NCBI RefSeq assembly: GCF_003721245.1
Contig: NZ_RIZG01000008.1
Span: 88,384 to 152,383, forward strand
DNA: 64,000 nucleotides
Direction: 5' to 3'
From: Marinomonas hwangdonensis
GTDB lineage: Bacteria; Pseudomonadota; Gammaproteobacteria; Pseudomonadales; Marinomonadaceae
Below the pieces are notes generated by a model. That model worked only from the letters and a program-made list of their open reading frames with translations, made no database searches and was not told where the DNA came from. This document shows positions 8,923 through 18,734 of the stretch, piece after piece (position 1 is the stretch's first letter; every line of letters starts with the position of its first letter). Made by a program: the position numbers and the translations under genes.

Positions 8923-9122
8923 TTTTGGTTTTTAGATAAATATGGTATAAAACGCCAGCTTGTGTAATGGGGCACTATTTGTTACGCGAGCTTAACTCAC
9001 TAAATCAACGATCTTGCCGCAATGAATAAAAGTGTCTTGGGTGTCTTAGGTTGCCTTAAACCTTGTTCGACTGACGCTTTTAGCTGGTAAGCTTAAATAA
9101 CCCAAATTTAAAGGATAGTAAA
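8923..9122 (+). promoter_or_regulatory. Probable rpsB promoter and long untranslated leader
   Basis: The 325-base gap between map and rpsB holds no convincing gene. A promoter-like pair is seen on the plus strand: TTTTGG at 8923-8928, a 17-base spacer, and TATAAA at 8946-8951. That leaves a leader of roughly 165 bases before the rpsB ATG. In gammaproteobacteria the rpsB leader is known to be structured and to bind S2 for feedback control, so this leader is a candidate for the same role. The rpsB start is preceded by AAAGGATAG as a ribosome binding site. The promoter call is by eye. Confidence 0.5.
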
Positions 9123-9857
9123 ATGCCTACAGTTTCTATGCGCGACCTATTATTGGTTGGTTCACACTTCGGTCACCAAACTCGTTACTGGAACCCAAAA
9201 ATGAAGCCTTTCATTTTCGGTGCTCGTAACAAGATCCACATCATCAACCTTGAACACACTGTTCCAGCACTAAATAACGCTCTTGAGCTTGTTAAGAAAA
9301 TGGCTGAGAACAAAAACAAGGTGTTGTTTGTTGGTACTAAGCGTGCTGCGTCTAAAACAATTAAAGAGCAAGCTTCTCGCTCAGGTATGCCATACGTAAA
9401 CCATCGCTGGTTGGGTGGTATGCTAACAAACTACAAAACGATCCGTGCTTCTATCAAGCGTCTACGTGAGCTTGAAACACAAATGACGGATGGTACTTTT
9501 GACAAATTGACGAAAAAAGAAGCTTTGATGCGTACTCGTGAGCTTGAGAAACTTGAGCTTTCTATGGGTGGTATCAAGGATATGGGCGGTCTTCCTGACG
9601 TTCTTTTTGTTGTTGACGTTGACCATGAGCGTATTGCAATCAAAGAAGCTAACAAGCTAGGTATCCCTGTTATCGGTATCGTTGATACAAACAGTGATCC
9701 AGACGGCGTTGATTACATCATTCCTGCTAACGATGACGCTATTCGTGCCATTCAGTTGTACGTTGGTGCTTTTGCTGATGCCGTGCTAGAAGCTCGTGCT
9801 GAAGCGGCTGGTACAGCAGATGAATTTGTTGAAGTAAGCGAAGCGACTGAAGCGTAA
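9123..9857 (+). CDS. rpsB: 30S ribosomal protein S2
   Basis: Structural protein of the small ribosomal subunit, needed for S1 binding. The 244 residues begin with [20 protein letters not shown] and contain the family signatures [15 protein letters not shown] and [19 protein letters not shown]. The acidic C-terminal tail ([11 protein letters not shown]) is typical. It leads the rpsB-tsf pair that opens the long plus-strand cluster. Confidence 0.99.
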   Translation: MPTVSMRDLLLVGSHFGHQTRYWNPKMKPFIFGARNKIHIINLEHTVPALNNALELVKKMAENKNKVLFVGTKRAASKTIKEQASRSGMPYVNHRWLGGMLTNYKTIRASIKRLRELETQMTDGTFDKLTKKEALMRTRELEKLELSMGGIKDMGGLPDVLFVVDVDHERIAIKEANKLGIPVIGIVDTNSDPDGVDYIIPANDDAIRAIQLYVGAFADAVLEARAEAAGTADEFVEVSEATEA

Positions 9858-9886
9858 GCAAACTAAATTAGTTTGTTCTGGTTTCT

Positions 9887-9912
9887 AAAGGGGGGTGTTC
9901 GCCTCCTTTTTT
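9887..9912 (+). terminator. Attenuator-type terminator between rpsB and tsf
   Basis: AAAGGGGG at 9887-9894 pairs with CCTCCTTT at 9902-9909 (one G-T pair), loop of seven, followed by further T's to 9912. Just upstream, CAAACTAA/TTAGTTTG at 9859-9875 forms a second small palindrome. A leaky terminator between rpsB and tsf is known in E. coli and sets the lower level of EF-Ts relative to S2. Confidence 0.75.
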
Positions 9913-9941
9913 AAATTTGAATTGGTAGAAGAGGAATTGTT

Positions 9942-10802
9942 ATGGCCGCAGTATCTGCAGCATTAGTAAAAGAGCTACGTGAGCGCACGGGTTTAGGTAT
10001 GATGGAGTGCAAAAAAGCACTTGCTGCTGCGAACGCAGACATTGAAGTGGCAATCGAAGAGCTACGTAAATCAAGTGGCATGAAAGCAGCGAAGAAAGCG
10101 GGTCGTACTGCAGCGGAAGGTACTATCATTATGCGCGTAGCTGATGATGCATCTTACGGTGTCTTGGTTGAGGTTAACTCTGAGACAGATTTCGCTTCTC
10201 GTGACGAAGGTTTCATTGCTTTCGCCAATAAAGTTGCTGATGTTGTTTTTGCAACAAAAGAAACTGACATGGCTAAAGTGATTTCAGGTGATATGCTTGA
10301 AGCTCGCGAAGCCTTGGTTCAGAAAATTGGTGAAAACATCACGCCTCGTCGTGCTGTTATCGTTGAAGGTGGCTTAGTAAGCGGCTACTTGCACGGTAAT
10401 GGGCAGATCGCTGTATTGACTCAACTTGAAGGTGGTTCATCTGAGCTAGCGAAAGACGTGTCTATGCATGTAGCGGCTGTTTCTCCTCGTGTTGTACGTG
10501 GCGAAGATATGCCAGCTGAAGTTCTTGCAAAAGAAGAAGAGATTGTTCGTGCGCAGCCAGATATGGCTGGCAAACCTGCTGAGATCGTTGACAAAATGAT
10601 CGTAGGTCGTATGAAGAAGTTCTTGGCTGAAAATAGCTTGACTGAACAGCCTTTTGTTAAGAACCCAGAAATTAAAGTAGGCCAGCTTGTAAAAGATGCC
10701 GGCGCTACCGTTACTTCTTTTGTTCGCCTTGAAGTAGGTGAAGGTATCGAAGTAGCTGAAGTGGATTTTGCTGCAGAGGTAGCCGCTCAGCTTAAAGGTT
10801 AA
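9942..10802 (+). CDS. tsf: Elongation factor Ts
   Basis: Guanine-nucleotide exchange factor for EF-Tu. The 286-residue protein starts ATG 9942 after AGAGGAATTGTT. The N-terminal UBA-like domain has [20 protein letters not shown], the hallmark of the family, followed by the core with [15 protein letters not shown]. Length is normal. It sits 84 bases after rpsB, with an attenuator in the gap and a strong terminator after it. Confidence 0.99.
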   Translation: MAAVSAALVKELRERTGLGMMECKKALAAANADIEVAIEELRKSSGMKAAKKAGRTAAEGTIIMRVADDASYGVLVEVNSETDFASRDEGFIAFANKVADVVFATKETDMAKVISGDMLEAREALVQKIGENITPRRAVIVEGGLVSGYLHGNGQIAVLTQLEGGSSELAKDVSMHVAAVSPRVVRGEDMPAEVLAKEEEIVRAQPDMAGKPAEIVDKMIVGRMKKFLAENSLTEQPFVKNPEIKVGQLVKDAGATVTSFVRLEVGEGIEVAEVDFAAEVAAQLKG

Positions 10803-10824
10803 TCTTTAGTTGATCGTTCTAAAT

Positions 10825-10851
10825 AAAGGGGCAGCTTGACTGCCCCTTTTT
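10825..10851 (+). terminator. Intrinsic terminator after tsf
   Basis: AAAGGGGCA at 10825-10833 pairs with TGCCCCTTT at 10841-10849, loop GCTTGAC, followed by T's to 10851. A textbook rho-independent terminator closing rpsB-tsf; pyrH must be reached by read-through or its own promoter. Confidence 0.9.
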
Positions 10852-10930
10852 ATGAAAGACAGATGCTATGTGTGTGTTGACTGACTAAGCGTCATTGATT
10901 GAAGAGATGCAACCCTTGCCGGAGGTTAAA

Positions 10931-11653
10931 GTGCCAAAAGAAAGAAGTCCTAAATATAAACGAATTTTGTTAAAACTCAGTGGCGAAGCTTTAATGGGCG
11001 ACGAGCCATTTGGTATTGACCCTAAGGTGCTCAATCGAATCGCTCTTGAGATTGGCCAATTGCGTGGCATCGGTGTTGAGGTTGGTATTGTTATCGGTGG
11101 TGGTAACTTGTTCCGTGGACAGGCTTTGAGTAAAGCAGGTATGGACCGTGTCACTGGCGATCACATGGGTATGCTGGCAACGGTGATGAATGCTTTGGCG
11201 ATGCGAGATGCCCTAGAACGCGCTAATATTGCCACTCGTGTAATGTCAGCGATTACCATGACGGGTATTGTCGAACCTTACGACAGAAGGCGTGCGATGC
11301 GCTTAATGCAAGAAGGTGATGTGCTGATTTTCTCTGCTGGTACAGGCAATCCCTTTTTTACAACAGACTCTGCCGCTTGTTTGCGCGGTATCGAGATTGA
11401 TGCTGATGTTGTATTGAAGGCAACGAAAGTGGATGGTGTGTACTCTGCCGATCCAATGAAAGATCCTACTGCAGTCAAATATGATACATTAGGCTATGAT
11501 GAGGTGCTTGAGAAACAATTGGGCGTTATGGATTTAACGGCGATTTGTTTAACACGAGATCACAGCATGCCAATACGAGTATTTAATATGAATAAGCCTG
11601 GCGCCTTGGTGAACATCATGGTTGGCGGCGACGAAGGTACCCTGATTAAGTGA
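10931..11653 (+). CDS. pyrH: UMP kinase PyrH
   Basis: Phosphorylates UMP to UDP; an amino-acid-kinase-fold enzyme, hexameric and GTP-activated. From GTG 10931 it is 240 residues, the family norm, and that GTG has a strong GGAGG five bases upstream. An in-frame TTG at 10895 and ATG at 10907 would add 8-12 residues but have no such site. Seen: [21 protein letters not shown], the IGGGNLFRG nucleotide loop, [15 protein letters not shown] and the [13 protein letters not shown] segment. frr follows after seven bases. Confidence 0.97.
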   Translation: MPKERSPKYKRILLKLSGEALMGDEPFGIDPKVLNRIALEIGQLRGIGVEVGIVIGGGNLFRGQALSKAGMDRVTGDHMGMLATVMNALAMRDALERANIATRVMSAITMTGIVEPYDRRRAMRLMQEGDVLIFSAGTGNPFFTTDSAACLRGIEIDADVVLKATKVDGVYSADPMKDPTAVKYDTLGYDEVLEKQLGVMDLTAICLTRDHSMPIRVFNMNKPGALVNIMVGGDEGTLIK

Positions 11654-11660
11654 GGAAGTT

Positions 11661-12218
11661 ATGATTAACGAAATTCTTAAAGACGCAGAAGAGCGAATGG
11701 GCAAAGCGGTTGCTTCTGTTGAATCTGCATTTAAAAAAATCCGTACTGGTCGAGCACACCCGAGTATTTTAGACTCTGTTAAAGTGAACTATTACGGTTC
11801 TGAAACACCGTTGAGCCAAGTGGCTAACATTACTGTTGAAGATGCGCGAACCTTGGGTGTTTCTCCTTGGGAAAACAATTTGGTTCCTGAGATCGAAAAA
11901 GCCATCATGAAGTCAGATCTTGGTTTGAATCCGGCAACGAATGGAAATCTGATCCGCATTCCTATGCCTGCCCTGACTGAAGAAACGCGTAAAAACTACT
12001 TTAAGCAGGCGAAAAATGAAGCTGAAAACGGCCGTATTGCTATTCGCAATATCCGTCGCGATGCCAATGGCAGTCTTAAAGACCTGTTGAAAGAAAAAGA
12101 AATATCTGAAGACGACGATCGTCGTGGACAAGATCAAGTTCAAAAAATCACCGACAAATATGTCGCACTCGTTGAAGAGCGTCTTGCCGCAAAAGAAAAA
12201 GACTTGATGGAAATTTAG
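11661..12218 (+). CDS. frr: Ribosome recycling factor
   Basis: With EF-G splits post-termination ribosomes. The 185-residue protein carries the family signatures IRTGRAHPSILDSVKVNYYG and the conserved IRIPMPALTEETRK. The rest is the long three-helix bundle arm. Seven bases separate it from pyrH, so the two are one transcription unit. Confidence 0.98.
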   Translation: MINEILKDAEERMGKAVASVESAFKKIRTGRAHPSILDSVKVNYYGSETPLSQVANITVEDARTLGVSPWENNLVPEIEKAIMKSDLGLNPATNGNLIRIPMPALTEETRKNYFKQAKNEAENGRIAIRNIRRDANGSLKDLLKEKEISEDDDRRGQDQVQKITDKYVALVEERLAAKEKDLMEI

Positions 12219-12223
12219 TGAAG

Positions 12224-12249
12224 AAGGCGAGCTTCGGCTCGCTTTTTTT
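12224..12249 (+). terminator. Terminator with UUCG tetraloop after frr
   Basis: AAGGCGAGC pairs with GCTCGCTTT around a TTCG tetraloop (about 12224-12245), followed by a run of seven T's. It separates pyrH-frr from uppS-cdsA. Confidence 0.85.
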
Positions 12250-12267
12250 ATTAACTAAGGTGACGCT

Positions 12268-12999
12268 ATGTCTGTAATCAATGGCACTGATGCTGAGTCA
12301 GTCGCTGTACCAGAACATATTGCCATAATCATGGATGGTAATAATCGCTGGGCCAAAAAAAAGCACCTCCCTAGTATCGCTGGGCACTCTGCAGGAGCAT
12401 CGGCAGTTCGTCGCGTGGTCGAGTCAGCCGCTTTGGCAGGGGTTAAGGTGTTAACGCTTTTTGCCTTTTCTAGTGAAAACTGGAAGCGTCCTAAGCTCGA
12501 AGTGGACGGTTTGATGGCGCTTTTTATGCGCTCCCTCAAAAAGGAGCTCAAGCGGTTAAATAAGCACGAAATTAAATTTAAGATAATAGGTGATCTTTCT
12601 GGATTTAGTGAAAGCTTACAAGCACAGATTAAGACGGTTGAAGAAGCCACGCAGGCTAACGACAAAATGACGCTTGTCATTGCAGCAAACTATGGTGGTC
12701 GTTGGGATATAGCGCAAGCAGCTCGAAAGGTCACGGAACGTGTGCTTGCTGGTGAGCTAACAGTGGAAAATATCAATGAAACGGTATTAAGTGAGCATAT
12801 GCAGCTCGCCGATTTGCCGGCGCCTGATCTTTTGATTAGAACGTCTGGTGAAGAACGTATTAGCAACTTCTTGCTTTGGCAGACGGCTTATTCTGAGTTT
12901 GTATTTCTTCCTGTGTTGTGGCCGGATTTTGGTCAGACGCATTTTGATGAAGCTATCCAAACTTATCAAAACCGTCAACGACGTTATGGTGGTCGATAA
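12268..12999 (+). CDS. uppS: Undecaprenyl diphosphate synthase UppS
   Basis: cis-Prenyltransferase that extends farnesyl diphosphate to the C55 carrier precursor for peptidoglycan and other envelope polymers. The 243 residues show the catalytic AIIMDGNNRWAK with its Asp, the FAFSSENWKRP motif, and LLIRTSGEERISNFLLWQ. The second region reads GHSAGASAVRRV where many relatives have GHKAG; a conservative-looking variation. Start ATG 12268 follows AAGGTGACGCT. Confidence 0.97.
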   Translation: MSVINGTDAESVAVPEHIAIIMDGNNRWAKKKHLPSIAGHSAGASAVRRVVESAALAGVKVLTLFAFSSENWKRPKLEVDGLMALFMRSLKKELKRLNKHEIKFKIIGDLSGFSESLQAQIKTVEEATQANDKMTLVIAANYGGRWDIAQAARKVTERVLAGELTVENINETVLSEHMQLADLPAPDLLIRTSGEERISNFLLWQTAYSEFVFLPVLWPDFGQTHFDEAIQTYQNRQRRYGGR

Positions 13000-13001
13000 C
13001 C

Positions 13002-13805
13002 ATGTTACTCCCTCGAATTTTAAGCGCCATCGTTATGGCTGTGTTGTTTGTTTGTGCCGTCTTTGTTTTAGACATCACTTATTTTATTTTCGCCATGGCC
13101 GGTGTTGTGTTTCTAGCAGGATGGGAGTGGGCGCGTTTATCTGGTCTGCATAAGCAGACACATCGTATGTTATACGCAGTGCTCATTAGCGTGGTGTGTT
13201 TTGGTGTGTTTCAAGCCAATGTGCACATGCTTTCCCTTTTTGTTAGCCCTTTTCTGTGGGGGTTGGCTTTATACTGGGTAATGCGTTATCCAACTCATCT
13301 TGTTTGGCGGCATGTTTACAGTCGTCTCGTGTTTGGCGTGTTTGTGTTGGTTACGACTTGGTCTGCATTGGTTGTGCTCAGGGAGTCAGCAGACTTTCTG
13401 GTGTGGGTGCTTTTACTGATGGGATTAATATGGGGAGCCGATACTGGCGCCTATTTTGCGGGACGGGCTTTCGGTAAACGTAAGTTGGCGCGTTTTGTGA
13501 GTCCTGGAAAGTCTTGGGAAGGTGTGTTCGGTGGCGTGTTTTTAACGCAAATTGGCATCATGGTGTTTGCTACGATGAGCGATTTTTCACTTTTACAATG
13601 GGGGGGATTGGCGGTGATTGCGTTGGTGACCTCTTTTGTGTCTGTGTTAGGTGATCTAACTGAGAGTTTATTTAAGCGCCATGAAGAACTTAAAGATTCA
13701 AGTCGTCTTATCCCTGGGCATGGTGGGGTGATGGATCGTGTGGATAGCTTGACGGCCGCAGCGCCAATTTATGTTCTGTTATTAAGTTTAACTGGGTGGC
13801 TTTGA
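13002..13805 (+). CDS. cdsA: Phosphatidate cytidylyltransferase CdsA
   Basis: Makes CDP-diacylglycerol from phosphatidate and CTP, the branch point for all phospholipids. The 267-residue integral membrane protein has several hydrophobic segments and the C-terminal family signature around GHGGVMDRVDSLTAAAPIY; the SRLIPG lead-in is also present. It starts two bases after uppS and its stop TGA overlaps the dxr ATG, so translation is coupled. The product feeds pssA elsewhere in this window. Confidence 0.96.
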   Translation: MLLPRILSAIVMAVLFVCAVFVLDITYFIFAMAGVVFLAGWEWARLSGLHKQTHRMLYAVLISVVCFGVFQANVHMLSLFVSPFLWGLALYWVMRYPTHLVWRHVYSRLVFGVFVLVTTWSALVVLRESADFLVWVLLLMGLIWGADTGAYFAGRAFGKRKLARFVSPGKSWEGVFGGVFLTQIGIMVFATMSDFSLLQWGGLAVIALVTSFVSVLGDLTESLFKRHEELKDSSRLIPGHGGVMDRVDSLTAAAPIYVLLLSLTGWL

Positions 13806-14980
13806 TGCAGGGTATTTGTTTGTTAGGGGCAACTGGCTCAATTGGGCAAAGCACCTTAGATATTATTTCCCTACACCCAGATAAATTTCGATTAATCAGT
13901 GCCTCTGCGAATCACAGCGTGGATAAAATGGCGCAAATTTGTCGTCGTTTTAAACCGCTTAGAGTGGTAATGGGGTCTGAAAAAACACGTGATGAATTAG
14001 CGCGACAATGCTTTGACCTAGATATTTCCTTTGAGTGGGGAGCGCAAGCATTAGACAGTATTGCCGCAGATTCTGCTGTGGATCAAGTCATGGCTGCCAT
14101 TATGGGGTTTGCTGGGCTTAGTCCAACTTTGTCGGGGATACGGGCAGGAAAACGCACCCTGTTGGCAAACAAAGAGTCGCTGGTGACCGCGGGTAAGCTC
14201 TTTATGGATGAGGTTGCACGTCATGATGTTATGTTGCTTCCGATTGACAGTGAACACAATGCGATTTACCAAAGCTTGCCTCAAACTTCGGTAGGGGCGC
14301 ATAAAAAAGATGTGTCAAAAATCATATTAACAGCTTCTGGTGGCCCCTTCAGAACCTGGTCATTAGAAGAAATGGTATCGGTAACGCCGGCTCAGGCCTG
14401 CAAGCATCCAAACTGGTCGATGGGGCAAAAGATATCGATTGATTCCGCCACCTTGATGAATAAAGGGCTTGAATTAATTGAGGCCTGTTGGTTGTTTGAT
14501 GTCACGCCAAACGAAGTTGATGTGGTTGTTCATCCAGAAAGCATCATCCACTCGATGGTGTCTTATCGTGATGGGTCTGTGCTTTCTCAGATGGGAAATC
14601 CTGATATGAAAATTCCTATCGCATACGGCATGAGTTGGCCTGACAGAATAGAAACCAGTGTTGCTCCGCTCAGCTTGATTGATATTGGGCGTTTGAATTT
14701 TGAGTCTCCTGACGTGGTACGTTTTCCAAATCTTACTCTTGCTGCTGATGCCTGGTTTATGGGGGGGACGGCAATGGCGGTGCTAAATGCGGCTAATGAG
14801 GTGGCAGTAGACGCTTTTTTACACCATAAAATTGGATTCTTAGACATTGCTAAGCTTAATGAAAAAGTATTGTCTACCGCGAATATTGTCGCAGTCAATG
14901 AACTTGAAGATGTGTTAGAGGCCGATAAAATGGCTCGTCGTTTAGCGCTTAATATGGTTTATTCTGGTTGGCTTTTATGA
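13805..14980 (+). CDS. dxr: 1-deoxy-D-xylulose 5-phosphate reductoisomerase
   Basis: Second step of the MEP isoprenoid pathway: NADPH-dependent rearrangement and reduction of DXP to MEP. I take the ATG at 13805, which overlaps the cdsA stop as TGATG (391 residues); a GTG nine bases earlier is also in frame. Seen: the NADPH loop LLGATGSIGQSTLDI, the NKESLV motif, LPIDSEHNAIYQ with metal-binding Asp and Glu, and the HPESIIHSMV loop. ispD and ispF of the same pathway occur at 37-38 kb. The order cdsA-dxr-rseP is Pseudomonas-like. Confidence 0.97.
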   Translation: MQGICLLGATGSIGQSTLDIISLHPDKFRLISASANHSVDKMAQICRRFKPLRVVMGSEKTRDELARQCFDLDISFEWGAQALDSIAADSAVDQVMAAIMGFAGLSPTLSGIRAGKRTLLANKESLVTAGKLFMDEVARHDVMLLPIDSEHNAIYQSLPQTSVGAHKKDVSKIILTASGGPFRTWSLEEMVSVTPAQACKHPNWSMGQKISIDSATLMNKGLELIEACWLFDVTPNEVDVVVHPESIIHSMVSYRDGSVLSQMGNPDMKIPIAYGMSWPDRIETSVAPLSLIDIGRLNFESPDVVRFPNLTLAADAWFMGGTAMAVLNAANEVAVDAFLHHKIGFLDIAKLNEKVLSTANIVAVNELEDVLEADKMARRLALNMVYSGWLL

Positions 14981-16323
14981 TCATAAACATTCTTTCTATA
15001 ATTGTTGCTTTAGGTTTGCTCATTACCTTTCATGAGTTTGGTCATTTCTATGTGGCGCGCCGTTGTGGGGTAAAAGTGTTGCGTTTCTCTGTGGGATTCG
15101 GGAAGCCCATTTATCGCTACGTGGGTAAAACTGGCACAGAGTACACTCTTGCGATGATTCCATTGGGTGGTTATGTACGCATGCTGGATGAGCGCGAAGG
15201 CAATGTACCCGAATCGCTAAGAGATCAAACATTCAACACTAAAACAGTATGGCAGCGGATTGCTATCGTTGCGGCAGGACCCATTGCAAATTTCATTTTA
15301 GCCATTGTCATTTATGCGTTCGTTGCTTTGTTGGGCATTCAATCTGTTGCCCCTAAAGTAGGTGACATCGCGACTGATTCTCCGTTGAGTCAAACTCAGA
15401 TTCAGATAGGCGATGAACTTACGTCTATTGCTGGTGAACCTGTTACGTCGTGGGAAGATGTAAATTTAGTGTTAGCAGGCTTGATAGGTCAAACAGGAAG
15501 CATTATCGTCAGTTATCAAGTTGAAGGTGAAAGCTTTCAACGAGAAGGCTCTGTGAAACTTAATCGTTGGTTGACAGGAGAAGAGCCCAACAATTTGATT
15601 CAAGCCTTTGGCGTGAGCCCATGGCAACCAGACGTTGAGCCTGTTATTGCCCAAGTGGTTGAGGGCGGAGCGGCCTATAAGGCGGGTTTCGAGGCAAAAG
15701 ACAAAATATTGAGAGTGGAAGGCTCCACTATGTCGAGCTGGCAACAAGTTGTTGAAGTGGTTCAGGCAAGCCCAGGTAAGAGATTGAACGTTGAGGTGTT
15801 GCGTGGGCAAATGACCTACAATCTCTCCCTTGAGCCTGAGGTTATGCAGCGCAATGGCGTTGATCTAGGTTATGCAGGCCTTGCTGTAGTACCGCCCAAG
15901 TGGGACGAGAGTCTCATACGTGAGCGTCACTATGGCCCCATTGAAGCACTGTCTTATGGTGCGTTACAGACCTATAAAATGGTGACGCTGACCGTCTCTT
16001 CGATTGGGAAAATGTTGCAAGGTCTCATTTCTGTCGACAATCTGTCAGGGCCTATTACCATTGCGAAAATCGCCAGTGCATCGGCTGATTCTGGGTTGCA
16101 GACGTTTTTAAAGTTTATGGCTTACCTTAGTGTCAGTTTAGGTGTGCTTAATTTGTTGCCCATTCCAATGTTGGATGGTGGGCATCTGTTGTTTTTTGGC
16201 ATTGAAGCTATACGCCGAAAGCCTGTCTCTGAACGAATTCAGGGTATGGCGTATCGAGTTGGTGCTTCTCTTTTATTTGCTTTAATGGCGGTTGCCATTT
16301 TTAATGATATTGCCCGCTTGTAG
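14977..16323 (+). CDS. rseP: Site-2 protease RseP
   Basis: Inner-membrane zinc metalloprotease that cuts the anti-sigma factor RseA to release sigma E after envelope stress. Start ATG 14977 overlaps the dxr stop as ATGA (448 residues). Seen: HEFGH in the first membrane segment, the second ligand motif around LLPIPMLDGGHLLFF, two central PDZ domains (about residues 115-310) and four membrane segments. bamA follows in tight linkage, as is usual. Confidence 0.97.
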   Translation: MIINILSIIVALGLLITFHEFGHFYVARRCGVKVLRFSVGFGKPIYRYVGKTGTEYTLAMIPLGGYVRMLDEREGNVPESLRDQTFNTKTVWQRIAIVAAGPIANFILAIVIYAFVALLGIQSVAPKVGDIATDSPLSQTQIQIGDELTSIAGEPVTSWEDVNLVLAGLIGQTGSIIVSYQVEGESFQREGSVKLNRWLTGEEPNNLIQAFGVSPWQPDVEPVIAQVVEGGAAYKAGFEAKDKILRVEGSTMSSWQQVVEVVQASPGKRLNVEVLRGQMTYNLSLEPEVMQRNGVDLGYAGLAVVPPKWDESLIRERHYGPIEALSYGALQTYKMVTLTVSSIGKMLQGLISVDNLSGPITIAKIASASADSGLQTFLKFMAYLSVSLGVLNLLPIPMLDGGHLLFFGIEAIRRKPVSERIQGMAYRVGASLLFALMAVAIFNDIARL

Positions 16324-16333
16324 AGAGGTATAT

Positions 16334-18649
16334 GTGAAAGTCGTTTCAGCGGTATTGTTGACTTTAATAAGTGTGCAAGGTTACGCAAATACAGTAGAAG
16401 ATGTTCGTATTGATGGTTTGGTACAAATGCCATCGTCTAGAGCTTTTGATGTTATCGGTTTTAATGATCGCGAGTCCTATAATGCGGGTAAGGTGTATCA
16501 AGCAATTAATGCGCTTTTTAACACGGGTTACTTCAGTGATATCGATGTTTTTAAAGATAATGACATCCTGGTATTTAATGTTGTAGAACGACCCTCAATT
16601 GGTAATTTAACCATAGAAGGGAACGAATTAATCAAAACTGAAGATCTGCAAAGAGGGTTGACTTTATCTGGCTTAGAAATTGGCGAGATCTATAAGCCAG
16701 AAACTTTAAATCAAATTGTTCAAGAATTACAACGACAATATTATGCCCTAGGACGATACAGCGCCAAAGTAGATATTTCAGTTGAGCCCATGCCCCGAAA
16801 TAGAACGGCTATTGCCATTGATATCGATGAAGGTGACACTGCAAAGATTGTTCATATTAATATTGTTGGCAATAAAGACTTTGATCTAGAAACCTTAACA
16901 AAAGACTTTGATTCACGGGAAACAGGTTATTGGAATCCCTTTAGCTCGGCGGACGAATACGCTAAAGAAAAATTAGAGGGTGATATAAATAAACTGAAAA
17001 GTTTTTATTTAGATAATGGTTATCTGGATTTCTCTGTGGTTTCAAGTCAAGTGAGTTTATCCGCAGATAAACGCGATGTGTATGTTGTCATTAACGTTTC
17101 TGAGGGGGAGCCCTACCAAATTGGAAGTCTAGCTTTAAATGGCAGCCTGCCAATTAGTGAGGACCGCGTGTGGAAACAAATAACACAGAAAAAGGGCGAT
17201 GTATTTTCTCGTAGCCAAGTGACTAAGATCATTGAAGACATCTCAACCGAGCTTGGCGACGATGGGTATCTGTTCACTAACGTCAATGTTATCCCAGAGA
17301 AGCTTGATGATCAGACGGTCAATTTGAGTTATCAAATTGCACCGGGCCCAAAAGTGTACGTACGTCGTATTATTTTTAGCGGTAACCGTGAGACACAAGA
17401 TGAAGTGTTGCGTCGTGAAATGACCCAGTTTGAAGGGACGTTAGCAACGCACTCTAAAATTCAAGCATCCAAGCGTCGTATCGAGCGGTTAGGTTTTTTT
17501 AGTCGAGTTGATTTGAGGACTCGCCCTGTCAATGGAACGACGGACCAAGTAGATATAGAAGTCGTAGTAGAGGAGCAAGCCTCTGGCAGTATCCAGGCCA
17601 GTATTGGTTACTCGGAAGAAAGTGGCACAGTGCTGGGTTTTGGTATATCAAAACGTAACTTTCTAGGAACAGGCAATAAGTTGTCTTTTAATGCCTCTAG
17701 AACAAATCAATCGCAAAATTATGCGATCAGTTACGATAATCCTTATTTTACTGTGGATGGCGTGAGTCGTGGCTTCGAAATGTTTTATAAAACGAGCGAT
17801 CATGCTAGTGATGATGTCGAAGATTATGACCTAGATGAAATAGGGGCTGGTGTTAATTTTGGCTATCCTATTTCAGATACTCAACGTTTGTCTTTTGGCG
17901 TGACGGTTAAAGAAACAACTGTCCAGTTGGGTTTTGATCCATCAAATGAGACGAAAAGCTACATCAATACGCAGGGCGATAATTACGATGACATTATCGG
18001 CAGTATCAGTTGGAGTGACAACGATTTGATTGGTGGTGTTTTGCCTACTGAGGGTTACTCAACCAGAGCGACGCTTGAAGTGGCATTGCCCGCTGGTGAT
18101 CAGCAGTACAGTAAGCTGAGCTTAACATCGCAAAAATATTGGAATTTGAATGATTCTAACCTTTGGTTGTTTCGTTTAAAAGGTCGTTTGGGTTATGGTA
18201 AAAGTTATGGTGACACTGAGGCTTTCCCCTTCTTTGAAAACTATTTCGCAGGTGGATCGTATTCTGTACGTGGTTATGGCGCCTCCTCGTTAGGGCCAAA
18301 AAACTCATACGATGCGGGCTCAACGAATACCAGTTCTGCGTTGGGGGGAAACATTCTTATGACGGGTACGGCGGAGCTTATTTTTCCTTTGCCTATGGTT
18401 GAAGATCATAAGTCAGTAAGAACAGCCGTATTCATTGATGGCGGTAGTGTGTTTACGGACTATTGTTTGGCGGGCAACACAGAGTGTAACCAAGGAATAC
18501 AGCTTGATGAAATACGCTACAGTGCGGGTTTGAGTTGGACATGGATTACGCCTATTGCCCCCTTGTCTTTTAACTTTTCTCGACCATTAAATGCGAAAAG
18601 CGGCGATAAAACGGATCTGTTCCAATTTCAGTTAGGGACGACGTTTTAA
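16334..18649 (+). CDS. bamA: Outer-membrane protein assembly factor BamA
   Basis: Central subunit of the machine that folds beta-barrel proteins into the outer membrane. The start is GTG 16334, five bases after AGAGG; the open frame extends further upstream into rseP, but only from this start is a signal peptide (ending VQGYA) produced. The 771 residues comprise five POTRA domains and a 16-strand barrel. The conserved L6 loop motif is present as VRGYGASSLGP, where E. coli has VRGF. The C-terminus ends in phenylalanine (QLGTTF), as required for recognition. Confidence 0.97.
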   Translation: MKVVSAVLLTLISVQGYANTVEDVRIDGLVQMPSSRAFDVIGFNDRESYNAGKVYQAINALFNTGYFSDIDVFKDNDILVFNVVERPSIGNLTIEGNELIKTEDLQRGLTLSGLEIGEIYKPETLNQIVQELQRQYYALGRYSAKVDISVEPMPRNRTAIAIDIDEGDTAKIVHINIVGNKDFDLETLTKDFDSRETGYWNPFSSADEYAKEKLEGDINKLKSFYLDNGYLDFSVVSSQVSLSADKRDVYVVINVSEGEPYQIGSLALNGSLPISEDRVWKQITQKKGDVFSRSQVTKIIEDISTELGDDGYLFTNVNVIPEKLDDQTVNLSYQIAPGPKVYVRRIIFSGNRETQDEVLRREMTQFEGTLATHSKIQASKRRIERLGFFSRVDLRTRPVNGTTDQVDIEVVVEEQASGSIQASIGYSEESGTVLGFGISKRNFLGTGNKLSFNASRTNQSQNYAISYDNPYFTVDGVSRGFEMFYKTSDHASDDVEDYDLDEIGAGVNFGYPISDTQRLSFGVTVKETTVQLGFDPSNETKSYINTQGDNYDDIIGSISWSDNDLIGGVLPTEGYSTRATLEVALPAGDQQYSKLSLTSQKYWNLNDSNLWLFRLKGRLGYGKSYGDTEAFPFFENYFAGGSYSVRGYGASSLGPKNSYDAGSTNTSSALGGNILMTGTAELIFPLPMVEDHKSVRTAVFIDGGSVFTDYCLAGNTECNQGIQLDEIRYSAGLSWTWITPIAPLSFNFSRPLNAKSGDKTDLFQFQLGTTF

Positions 18650-18734
18650 TCCGAACATTATTTCATTATTGAAGTAAAACGTTTGAATCGCAGTGTTTCT
18701 ATTTTTATTGCGACTATATTAGAGGGAGAACATA

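Noticed and set aside
9022..9090. A 22-codon ORF (starting MNKSVLGVLGCL) in the rpsB leader
   Set aside because: No ribosome binding site precedes the ATG, and it lies in a region expected to form the S2-binding leader structure.
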